Shown one piece after another: positions 51,519 to 58,784 of a stretch of DNA of 58,784 nt (positions within the stretch are counted from its first letter, which is position 1; every line of letters starts with the position of its first letter). The notes under the pieces were generated by a model, which saw nothing but the letters and a program-made list of their open reading frames with translations, did no database searches and was not told the DNA's origin. This DNA is from Clostridiales bacterium (lineage in GTDB: Bacteria; Bacillota; Clostridia; Christensenellales; Borkfalkiaceae). Made by a program: the position numbers and the translations under genes. Where the stretch lies: positions 1-58,784 of the forward strand of contig SVIE01000003.1 in the NCBI GenBank assembly GCA_015069625.1. The letters run 5' to 3'.

Positions 51519-53345
51519 ATGATTACTTCAAAAGAACTCAGAGAAAAATGGATTAAATTTTATGAAGAAAGGGGACACGTTAATATCGGCGCGGTTTCTT
51601 TAATTGGTGATGGAACAACGGGTGTTATGTTTAACGTTGCAGGTATGCAACCGCTTATGCCATATCTTCTTGGAAAAAAGCACCCCAAGGGAACAAGGCT
51701 TTGTAACGTTCAAGGTTGCGTTCGTACTGTGGATATTGATTCGGTTGGTGATGCAACGCACTTCACTTTCTTCGAAATGATGGGCAATTGGAGTTTAGGT
51801 GATTATTTCAAAAAAGAAAAGACTAAATGGTCGCTTGAACTTTTAACCGAAGTTTTCGGTTTTGATAAAGATAAGATTTGTTCAACGGTGTTTGAAGGCA
51901 ACGAATCTGCCCCACGTGATGAAGAAACGGCAGAACTCTTAAAAGGGCTTGGCATTAAACCGGAAAACATTTTCTATTTAGATAAGTCAAACAACTGGTG
52001 GGAACTTGAAGGAACGGTAGGTACGCCTTGTGGCCCTGATAACGAGTGGTTCTATCCCCGCCACGATAACAAATGTTGCCCCACGTGCGACGTTAATTGT
52101 GATTGCGGAAGATACGTTGAAATCGGAAACGACGTATATATGCAATACAAAAAGTTAGAAGGTGGCAAGTATGCTGAACTAGACAACAAAAACGTTGACA
52201 CAGGGTTTGGTTTAGATAGATTACTTCTTTTCTTGAACGGACTTACCGACGGATATAAAACCGACCTTTTCGACGGTGCGGTTAAGTATCTTGAACAGGT
52301 TTCAGGAAAGAGTTACGATAACGACTTAAAGGCACAAAAGGCAATTCGTATTATTGCCGACCACACACGTACTGCCGTTATGCTTATCGGGGACGTGAAC
52401 GGTATTACTCCGTCAAACACGGGCGCAGGATATATTTTAAGAAGATTGCTCCGTCGTGCAATCAGATATTGCAGAGATTTAGAAATTAATTCTAACGAAA
52501 TGACGGCTGTTGCAAAAATCTTTATTGAAAAGGTATATGATAGTGCATATCCCCTTCTTTTAGAAAAAGAAGAATATATCGTTTCAGAAATTGAAAAGGA
52601 AATTAAAAAGTTCGAAACAGCACTTGGCGCAGGCATGAAGGAATTTGACAAGTGTATTACGGGTATGGAAAGAAAGAACGCTTTCATGAGCGCAAAAGAC
52701 CCTGCTTACGTTCCTGAAACAACCATTTCAGGCAAGCAAGCGTTTAGGCTTTACGATACCTTCGGATTCCCGTTAGAACTTACTGTTGAACTTGCCGAAG
52801 AAAAAGGCTTAACCGTTGATACGGCAGGTTTTGACGAAGCGTTTAAGGCGCACCAAGAACTTTCAAAAGCGCAAGCAGCAGCGGCAAAGGGTGGCTTGAC
52901 GGAAAGAAACGAAATCACCGCAAGATATCACACCGCAACTCACATTATGCTTGCAGGACTCAGAAAAATGTTCGGCACGGGAACGGAACAAAAGGGTTCT
53001 AACATCAATGAAGAACGCATGCGTTTCGACTTCAATTTAGACCATAAGATGACCGAAGAAGAACTTAAAACTCTTGAAGCGTTCGTTAATAAGGCAATAG
53101 CAGACGAAATAGAAATCACCTGCACCGAACTTCCTTATAACAAGGCGGTGGCGGAAGGGGCTTACGGTGTATTCACGGCAACAAGTGAAGATCAACCTGT
53201 AACCGTTTACACAATCGGGGACGTTGATAAGCAAATCTGTGGCGGACCGCACGCTAAAAACACCAAAGAACTTGGCACTTTCAAAATCATGAAAGAAGAA
53301 AGTTCAAGTAGTGGGGTTAGACGTATTAAGGCCGTACTAAAATAA
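51519..53345 (+). CDS. alaS: Short alanyl-tRNA synthetase
   Basis: 608 residues against about 870 for the usual enzyme. Aminoacylation domain (1-240) begins GHVNIGAVSLIGDGTTGVMFN, and the GFGLDRLL motif 3 is at about 228. The helical domain follows, and the editing domain has the zinc-type motifs HTATH (about 472-476) and CGGPH (about 573-577). The C-Ala domain and its coiled coil are missing. A cysteine cluster (CCPTCDVNCDCGRY, about 188-201) is inserted in the catalytic domain. Last gene of the operon; start near GGCGAGTT. Confidence 0.9.
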   Translation: MITSKELREKWIKFYEERGHVNIGAVSLIGDGTTGVMFNVAGMQPLMPYLLGKKHPKGTRLCNVQGCVRTVDIDSVGDATHFTFFEMMGNWSLGDYFKKEKTKWSLELLTEVFGFDKDKICSTVFEGNESAPRDEETAELLKGLGIKPENIFYLDKSNNWWELEGTVGTPCGPDNEWFYPRHDNKCCPTCDVNCDCGRYVEIGNDVYMQYKKLEGGKYAELDNKNVDTGFGLDRLLLFLNGLTDGYKTDLFDGAVKYLEQVSGKSYDNDLKAQKAIRIIADHTRTAVMLIGDVNGITPSNTGAGYILRRLLRRAIRYCRDLEINSNEMTAVAKIFIEKVYDSAYPLLLEKEEYIVSEIEKEIKKFETALGAGMKEFDKCITGMERKNAFMSAKDPAYVPETTISGKQAFRLYDTFGFPLELTVELAEEKGLTVDTAGFDEAFKAHQELSKAQAAAAKGGLTERNEITARYHTATHIMLAGLRKMFGTGTEQKGSNINEERMRFDFNLDHKMTEEELKTLEAFVNKAIADEIEITCTELPYNKAVAEGAYGVFTATSEDQPVTVYTIGDVDKQICGGPHAKNTKELGTFKIMKEESSSSGVRRIKAVLK

Positions 53346-53349
53346 AACG

Positions 53350-53491
53350 AACGATAAACTTCGTTATGCGTCGTTACTGCAAAAAGGTTTTGACTTCAAT
53401 AACCAAAAAGGTTTATTTCACCCAAAACACTTCACGAGCCTTGCCTAACTTGTTTCTCGTCTGTTTTAGGGTAAACGATAAACTTCGTTAT
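53350..53491. repeat. Two copies of an 18-bp sequence downstream of alaS
   Basis: AACGATAAACTTCGTTAT occurs at 53350-53367 and 53474-53491; each can form a small AACGA/TCGTT hairpin. The rest of 53346-53615 is noncoding. Confidence 0.6.
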
Positions 53492-53615
53492 TGCGAATTT
53501 AATCTTGAAAAAAGAGCAATAAAAAACACAAGAAAAAAGTTATTATAAAGGTTTGACAAACAAAAACTTTTGTTATACAATGTAAAGGCTGTTTACGAAC
53601 GGCTTTTACAAAAAT

Positions 53616-53692
53616 GCGCCGCTAGCTCAGCTGGATAGAGCGTTGGTCTACGGAACCAAAGGTCAGGAGTTCGAATCTCTTGCGGCGCGCCA
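53616..53692 (+). tRNA. tRNA-Arg (anticodon ACG), CCA encoded
   Basis: Cloverleaf: acceptor GCGCCGC/GCGGCGC, D arm GCTC...GAGC, anticodon stem TTGGT/ACCAA with loop CTACGGA (anticodon ACG), variable AGGTC, T arm AGGAG-TTCGAAT-CTCTT, discriminator G and encoded CCA. The A34 is expected to be deaminated to inosine. Confidence 0.97.
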
Positions 53693-53700
53693 ACAAAAAA

Positions 53701-53729
53701 GGACAGGAAACAACCTGTCTTTTTTTGTT
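53701..53729 (+). terminator. tRNA-Arg terminator (start of the direct repeat)
   Basis: GACAGG-aaacaa-CCTGTC followed by T8. Confidence 0.8.
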
Positions 53730-53849
53730 TTGTGTCTAAAGAGCGAACTGAATTGTCAAAGAAAGCAGATGTTAAAAAGGAAGCGAATAGACAATTCAGT
53801 TCGGTTATCCACCGAAGGTGGTAATTTGCCGAAGGCAATATCTCTTGTG
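53702..53849. repeat. 148-bp direct repeat, copy 1
   Basis: Differs from copy 2 at about three positions and has no length difference. It contains the terminator hairpin, and near the end adjacent hairpins CCACC-GAA-GGTGG and TTGCC-GAA-GGCAA. Noncoding. Confidence 0.85.
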
Positions 53850-54028
53850 TCTGTGCCGCAAGAGATGAGAACGTAGTGACGCGATTGATGCAAGCATAGC
53901 AATCGCTATTCCGTCGTGGGAAACCATTCCTTACGTTCGCCATATGACGGGCAAGCAAAGACGGACAAAGTTCTGCCGAGAGAGCTCCTTTAGGAGTATC
54001 GGCAGTATCTCAAGGCGTGGGGCAAAAA

Positions 54029-54176
54029 GACAGGAAACAACCTGTCTTTTTTTGTTTTGTGTCTAAAGAGCGAACTGAATTGTCAAAGAATGCAGTTGTT
54101 AAAAAGGAAGCGAATAGACAATTCAGGTCGGTTATCCACCGAAGGTGGTAATTTGCCGAAGGCAATATCTCTTGTG
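54029..54176. repeat. 148-bp direct repeat, copy 2
   Basis: Second copy, 179 bases after the first. It is followed directly by a copy of the tRNA 3' end. The intervening DNA holds two further inverted repeats (GCGATTG/CAATCGC and TGCCGA/CGGCA around GCTCC/GGAG). Confidence 0.85.
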
Positions 54177-54185
54177 GCGCGCCAA
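54167..54185. repeat. Duplicated tRNA-Arg 3' end
   Basis: ATCTCTTGTGGCGCGCCAA matches 53675-53693 at 18 of 19 positions. It resembles an attachment-site remnant from integration into the tRNA gene, or part of the repeat unit. A terminator-like hairpin (54187-54222) follows. Confidence 0.6.
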
Positions 54186-54253
54186 GAAACACCTGTAAAT
54201 CCCTAACGATTTTGGGTGTTTTCTTTTTTATTTTGTTTTGTTCGGTTTATAGG

Positions 54254-54308
54254 CGTGTGCTTGTCTGGCGGAGCGAAGCGACGCCACTTGTATCAAGACA
54301 AGCACACG
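54254..54308. repeat. Long inverted repeat upstream of the RHS gene
   Basis: Arms of 13 bases, CGTGTGCTTGTCT (54254-54266) and its exact complement AGACAAGCACACG (54296-54308), with an inner GGCG/CGCC pair. Further hairpin CCGAAATT/AATTTCGG at 54414-54434. The stretch 53693-54497 has no gene. Confidence 0.75.
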
Positions 54309-54497
54309 TCTAACACTCAAATTGGGTTTTTTCGTTAGATATTCTCTAATGGTTTTTTGCAAAGGTTTTTAGTTTAGCAACGATAAATTGGTTGATGCTC
54401 TTTAAGTTTAGGACCGAAATTTTTGTAATTTCGGCATGTTGTTTTTGGTTATCATAAAGAAAAAAGTCTGCCATAAGACTTAAAAAAGGAGAAAAAA

Positions 54498-57400
54498 ATG
54501 ATAAGACAAAAAATGATTCCAAACGGAAGAAAGCATTACACACATTCGTGTGGAAGGGCAGGGGACGTTTCTATTGACCTGTTTAACGGTAAAATGACTT
54601 ATACGCATTCGGATATTAAAGGGAGAGGAGCATTACCTGTACAAATTTCACACGTGTATTCCGATTTTAACAAAAACGAAATGATATTGAGCGATGGATC
54701 TACACTTTCACTTGCCGATTCGCATTGTGGTTATAAATTTAAACTAAACGTTGATAAACGATTAGTAAAGGAAACATTTACGGGATTAAATGGGCAAGCA
54801 AGTAGCAGATATATATTAATTGATGCAGACGGCACAGAAACAGTTTTTGACGAAAAGTTTTTTTATAAAAGTGCTGGTCAAAAAGTGTTTGTTTTAGCAC
54901 AGGATGTTTCAATTGCGCAGTCAGGTGAATTAAGTTATATTGATAGCAATAAGGTTACTCACGAAATTGAACGTGAGTTTATTTCTGATTCAGGACTAGT
55001 GTTATCTGGTAAATATGAAGGGCTAAAAAATATTGAAAGAATCAATCAAGATATAGATGAAGTTGCACAATTAAAATATGAAATAAAACAAATTGATCAA
55101 ACTTTGTTGGAATTAAATCATTCATTAAGTATAAATAATTATCAATCGACAATAAACGGATATAATGAAAGCATTAACACTAACACATTGGAAATACAAA
55201 AATTAAACAACAAAATTTTAGAAAACAATAATAATTTGACGAAAAATTTAGAAGTTTCTAGACAAACATTAAATAATGTGAAACATGCAAGGATTGCTCC
55301 GGCAGAAACATTATTTAATGTTGCACAAGCATTAGTTGATACAGTAGAGAGTAGTCAAAAAGCAGAATATGAAGCACATGCGCAAATGAGACAACAAGAT
55401 CTTTTCGATATTATGGTTTCTGATATTGTTGGGAACATGGAACAGGATGTAGTTTACGGAGAAAAAAATGAAAACGGCGTTCGCTCAGGGGGAACCTTAT
55501 TATTACAGCAAAATTTATATAACGAAACGTGTTCCATGATAAGTAATATAGAACAACTATACATTTATGATAAAACAAACAAGGAATCTAATTTAAATGA
55601 CGAAAAAAATTTATTAAAACAAAAAATAGATGATTTAAACATTGCAAAAGAACAAAAGATGTATCAATTAAAACAACTTTTGAAGCAAGTTCCAGAATAT
55701 TTTATTTCAGATGCTAATGGAAATATTATGGGTTTTACAAACATTGAAGCAATTAATAATGGAGAAATTGACGGAGTAGACCTTGCAACTGAAAACGAAG
55801 AAGCAGCAACTATGGCGCAAGAAAAAGAATACCGCCTTGTGTTAATTGCAGATTCATATGAAAACGCAATACTTATTTCTTTTGATGATGAAAATAAAAT
55901 TACAAAGGTAATTAATTCTGACGAAAAAGAAATAGTGTTTAACTATAATAGCGAGGATTTGTTGGAAAGCATTGTTGATGACAGAGGAAGGAAGGTAAGT
56001 TACACATACGCAGGTGGTTTAACTGAAATTATATATCCTAACGGAAGAACGACAACATTAAATTATGAAGGGGAATATTTAACAGCGATTTTCTCGCCAA
56101 ATAAAAAAGGCGTTGCGTTGACTTATATTGATGATAAAGCAAGCGAGATTAAAGGCTTATCTAAATATAAAAATATAGGCAACGATGTATTAGAGGAAGT
56201 TACTACAAACGATGAAACAATAGGAATTTTAGGAGTAAACTATTTAATAACTTCCAAAAAGAAAATTAATTACGTTGATTATAGAACGACAGTTATTTTA
56301 GACGAAAAAACAGGCAAAACCCATACGCACCTTATGAATATTTACGGTGAAACTATCTGCGAATATGATTGTAAAAGCAGTAGTGCAGATGCTATGAAAG
56401 AAGCATATAACGTGTCATACAATCTTTTGACTGACAGAAAGCAATTTTCGGTTAAACCGCTTATGATGGCGGAAGAATTGTTAACGGGAAGTGGTCTATT
56501 TACAGGCATAGGCGAGACAAGTTCGGAACTCTATCTGGGAGAAGATATAATCGTAGGGGTAGCATATGCAACGGAGATTAATACTCAACTTCAAGTAGGT
56601 GAAGACGAAAATGTTTATAGCACTGACACCAATACAAAAATATTTGAAAAGAATGTTTCTGCAAGCGTAATAGAAAAAATTAAAGAAGAAGGCATTACGG
56701 ATTTAATGTTTGGGGCATGGGCAAAAGCGGGAAATTCAGATCCTGTTCTTCCTAAATTTACAGATTGTAGTGAAAATGGCGTTGATAATTATGACGACAA
56801 TCTCTATTATGGTGAAGAACTTTCAGGCGATACTTTTAAGGGTGCTAAGTTTGAATTAAGGGCGGAAATAACTTATCTTGTAGGTAGTAAGGTAGAGACG
56901 ATATTGCAGTATGCAAGTTTTGACTATAAAAATACTGGTTGGCAATACGTGGCATTTCCTGTTTCGTTATCAACGGATAAAAATTACGTGTTGTCTGAAA
57001 TTAAAGTTGTATTCGATTTTAGCGGGCAGTCTGGATATGCAGATTTTTATGGAATGAGTTTAAAAGAAGCCGATTGGAAATATATCGAACTAAACGAATA
57101 TAAACAAACGACTTACGTAGAAGAAAGTAAGAAAGATTTAATCACTGTTTACGAGTATGATGAAGATAAAAACTTAATCAAAACGATTGCAACTAATAAA
57201 AATACAAATGAAACGTTAGTTACAGAATATATTTATAATGATAAAAAGCAACTTGCGCTTGTTGCTGATAGTTTAGGCAATGTATCGGAAAACGAATATA
57301 ATGAAAATGGCGTTAAAATTCGCACCATTTCATATAACAAAGGCATGGCAAGTGCTAAGTATTATGAAGAAGCAAAACTAGACGAAAATGGTAAAGAAAT

Positions 57401-58784
57401 AGGCGCTAGTAATGAATTTGGCGAAACTGTTTGCGAATATGAGTATTCTGAAAGTGATGTATTAACAAACGAAAAACATCCTGATGGTACAAAAGTAGGA
57501 TATGGCTATGATGAGTATGAAGACACGCTTTTAGAAATTACGTCAACTGTTGAAGGTAAAACAAATTCAAACACTTATGAATATACAGATGAACTTGTAA
57601 CAGGATTAACGCATAACGGGACTAAATATCGTTTTACTTATGATGCGGAAGGGCGAAAAATTAAAACACATATAAATGATATTCTTTATGAAGATATTAC
57701 CATTAATAATATTTTAGATGAATCGGGAGTCTTAAAGCAAAAAGAAACAGATAAAATGTTTGCTACAGGAGAAAGGGTATATATTACAGAAGATGCCGAT
57801 GGAAAGATTATAAAAATGGAATACACAAATAATGGTGGTACTCGTTGCATTTTAAATAACATTTACGACACCTGTGGAAATCTAATTAGAACTAAAGATG
57901 GCATAATAGGAACAAATTATGATTTTATCTATGATAAATATGGTAGAATTGTAGAAAAAATATCTTCTAACAATGGCAAAGTAATTAAAGTAGCAAACAC
58001 GTACAACAAGGACGATAGTATTGCGGAAACGAGTTTTGAAATCGACGGAGTAAGAAAAACTTCTACAAATACTTACACGGAAAGTGTGTTTGATAGAAAA
58101 CTTACAGGTATATATTTATCTAACGATTTGACAGAAGATATAACTTATGATAAACTTAATAGAAAGAAAAGCACTAATATTGGTGGAATATTAAGCAAGA
58201 ATTTATCTTATTTAACCAAGGGGGATAGAACTTCAAACCTTATCTCTGCAGAATGGTTTGGCATTAACGGTGTTATTAAGGATAATTTAACGTATAAATA
58301 TGACGTTAAAGGAAATATTACCGCAGTTAAAGAAAACGGAATTGAAATTGTAAGATATACTTACGATGGCATTGATAGATTAATCCGTGAAGATAATAAA
58401 AAGTTAAATAAAACCACTACGTATTTTTATGATGAAGGCGGAAATTTAACAGATAAATACGAGTATGCATATACTTTAACAGAAACGGAAAAACTTATCG
58501 GTGGCGAAAGAATTTCCTATGGCTATTCAGATGAAGGTTGGAGAGATTTACTTTTAGATTATAACGGCGAACTTTGTGAATACGATAGACAAGGTAATCC
58601 CACAACTTACAGGGGTAAATCACTTTCTTGGACAAGGGGACGACTTTTAGAAAGGTATGATCGTGCTACCTATATCTATAATGTAAACGGAATAAGAACA
58701 CAAAAGGCAGTAAATGGTGTAATTACTAGTTTCTATCTTGATGGGGATAAAATCCTTGCTCAAGATATGTATAGTGCAAACACG
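54498..58784 (+). CDS. RHS/YD-repeat protein, at least 1429 codons (runs off the window)
   Basis: Open from an ATG with AGGAGA upstream to the window end. Residues 1-150 hold a head domain (GRAGDVSIDLFNGKMTYTHS). Residues 178-400 are a helical, coiled-coil-rich region with Asn/Gln/Glu/Lys. From about 465 come YD-repeat motifs such as VSYTYAGGLTEIIYPNGRTT, KYRFTYDAEGRKI, YTYDGIDRLIRED and, near the end, YIYNVNGIRTQKA. There is no signal peptide. RHS proteins form beta-cocoons that can enclose a toxin at the variable C-terminus, which lies outside this window. Confidence 0.85.
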   Translation, partial: MIRQKMIPNGRKHYTHSCGRAGDVSIDLFNGKMTYTHSDIKGRGALPVQISHVYSDFNKNEMILSDGSTLSLADSHCGYKFKLNVDKRLVKETFTGLNGQASSRYILIDADGTETVFDEKFFYKSAGQKVFVLAQDVSIAQSGELSYIDSNKVTHEIEREFISDSGLVLSGKYEGLKNIERINQDIDEVAQLKYEIKQIDQTLLELNHSLSINNYQSTINGYNESINTNTLEIQKLNNKILENNNNLTKNLEVSRQTLNNVKHARIAPAETLFNVAQALVDTVESSQKAEYEAHAQMRQQDLFDIMVSDIVGNMEQDVVYGEKNENGVRSGGTLLLQQNLYNETCSMISNIEQLYIYDKTNKESNLNDEKNLLKQKIDDLNIAKEQKMYQLKQLLKQVPEYFISDANGNIMGFTNIEAINNGEIDGVDLATENEEAATMAQEKEYRLVLIADSYENAILISFDDENKITKVINSDEKEIVFNYNSEDLLESIVDDRGRKVSYTYAGGLTEIIYPNGRTTTLNYEGEYLTAIFSPNKKGVALTYIDDKASEIKGLSKYKNIGNDVLEEVTTNDETIGILGVNYLITSKKKINYVDYRTTVILDEKTGKTHTHLMNIYGETICEYDCKSSSADAMKEAYNVSYNLLTDRKQFSVKPLMMAEELLTGSGLFTGIGETSSELYLGEDIIVGVAYATEINTQLQVGEDENVYSTDTNTKIFEKNVSASVIEKIKEEGITDLMFGAWAKAGNSDPVLPKFTDCSENGVDNYDDNLYYGEELSGDTFKGAKFELRAEITYLVGSKVETILQYASFDYKNTGWQYVAFPVSLSTDKNYVLSEIKVVFDFSGQSGYADFYGMSLKEADWKYIELNEYKQTTYVEESKKDLITVYEYDEDKNLIKTIATNKNTNETLVTEYIYNDKKQLALVADSLGNVSENEYNENGVKIRTISYNKGMASAKYYEEAKLDENGKEIGASNEFGETVCEYEYSESDVLTNEKHPDGTKVGYGYDEYEDTLLEITSTVEGKTNSNTYEYTDELVTGLTHNGTKYRFTYDAEGRKIKTHINDILYEDITINNILDESGVLKQKETDKMFATGERVYITEDADGKIIKMEYTNNGGTRCILNNIYDTCGNLIRTKDGIIGTNYDFIYDKYGRIVEKISSNNGKVIKVANTYNKDDSIAETSFEIDGVRKTSTNTYTESVFDRKLTGIYLSNDLTEDITYDKLNRKKSTNIGGILSKNLSYLTKGDRTSNLISAEWFGINGVIKDNLTYKYDVKGNITAVKENGIEIVRYTYDGIDRLIREDNKKLNKTTTYFYDEGGNLTDKYEYAYTLTETEKLIGGERISYGYSDEGWRDLLLDYNGELCEYDRQGNPTTYRGKSLSWTRGRLLERYDRATYIYNVNGIRTQKAVNGVITSFYLDGDKILAQDMYSANT

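Noticed and set aside
53593..53958. 121-codon minus-strand frame over the tRNA
   Set aside because: It is the antisense of tRNA-Arg and the direct repeat; PQEIRTPDLWFRRPTLYPAE is a well-known false protein from tRNA sequences.
53702..54176. Two direct repeats considered as a CRISPR array
   Set aside because: Repeat is 148 bp, only two copies, spacer 179 bp with its own palindromes, and no cas genes.
54346..54543. 65-codon minus-strand frame upstream of the RHS gene
   Set aside because: Overlaps the RHS start and has no ribosome binding site.

Overview
The window reads as a low-GC chromosomal segment from an uncultured, spore-forming-lineage Firmicute, most likely a gut member of the Clostridia. 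The support is a Spo0A homologue, a SPOCS-LysM coat-type protein, Veg, YyaC, pyruvate:ferredoxin oxidoreductase, sigma-A type promoters (TTGACA-17-TATAAT) and AGGAG ribosome binding sites. I cannot name the species.

Layout. 1-1.35 kb: the edge of a mobile element (DUF4417 fragment, ImmA/IrrE protease, XRE repressor with its operator, a candidate small RNA). 1.5-9 kb: ispE, SPOCS-LysM, veg, an acidic zinc-ribbon protein, a membrane protein, spo0A and a large lipoprotein. 9.4-15.7 kb: the conserved Firmicutes block ecfA1-ecfA2-ecfT-truA / rplM-rpsI, interrupted by a membrane-anchored XRE/extracytoplasmic-domain gene. 15.9-22 kb: PFOR and an amino-acid ABC transporter operon. 22-25.5 kb: a MORN-LRR giant and rsmG. 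25.5-30.2 kb: dnaN-rpmH-rnpA-yidD-yidC-jag, with no dnaA. 30.2-34 kb: a rhamnose-mutarotase-like protein, an acyltransferase, a LOG protein and a beta-CASP hydrolase. 34.2-35 kb: small orphan genes and remnants. 35.2 kb: yyaC. 35.7-38.5 kb: a 2.75-kb gene-free region that looks like the replication origin/centromere. 38.5-42.7 kb: ftsH, parA, parB and an NfeD-like protein. 42.8-47.1 kb: a DUF2156-GNAT fusion, two XRE genes, a SLOG protein and a lipoprotein. 47.2-53.3 kb: serS, then a DeoR-cysE-cysS-alaS operon. 53.6 kb: tRNA-Arg followed by structured direct repeats and a >1429-codon RHS/YD-repeat gene that runs off the end.

The main points for a second look are these. (1) The 35.7-38.5 kb region has a sharp switch of strand composition (A/C-rich to T/G-rich) exactly at four perfect parS sites spaced 34-40 bp apart. 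Two dense clusters of GCGC motifs flank it, with about 980 bp between them free of the motif. DnaA-box-like sites occur there and, separately, upstream of dnaN, but dnaA itself is absent. (2) The only Spo0A has a receiver that lost the acidic pocket (positions 10/11 are Q/A) and carries Glu instead of the phospho-acceptor Asp56, with an intact-looking DNA-binding domain. (3) Two genes have consensus promoters so close to their start codons that their mRNAs should be leaderless. (4) YidC and AlaRS have unusual architectures.
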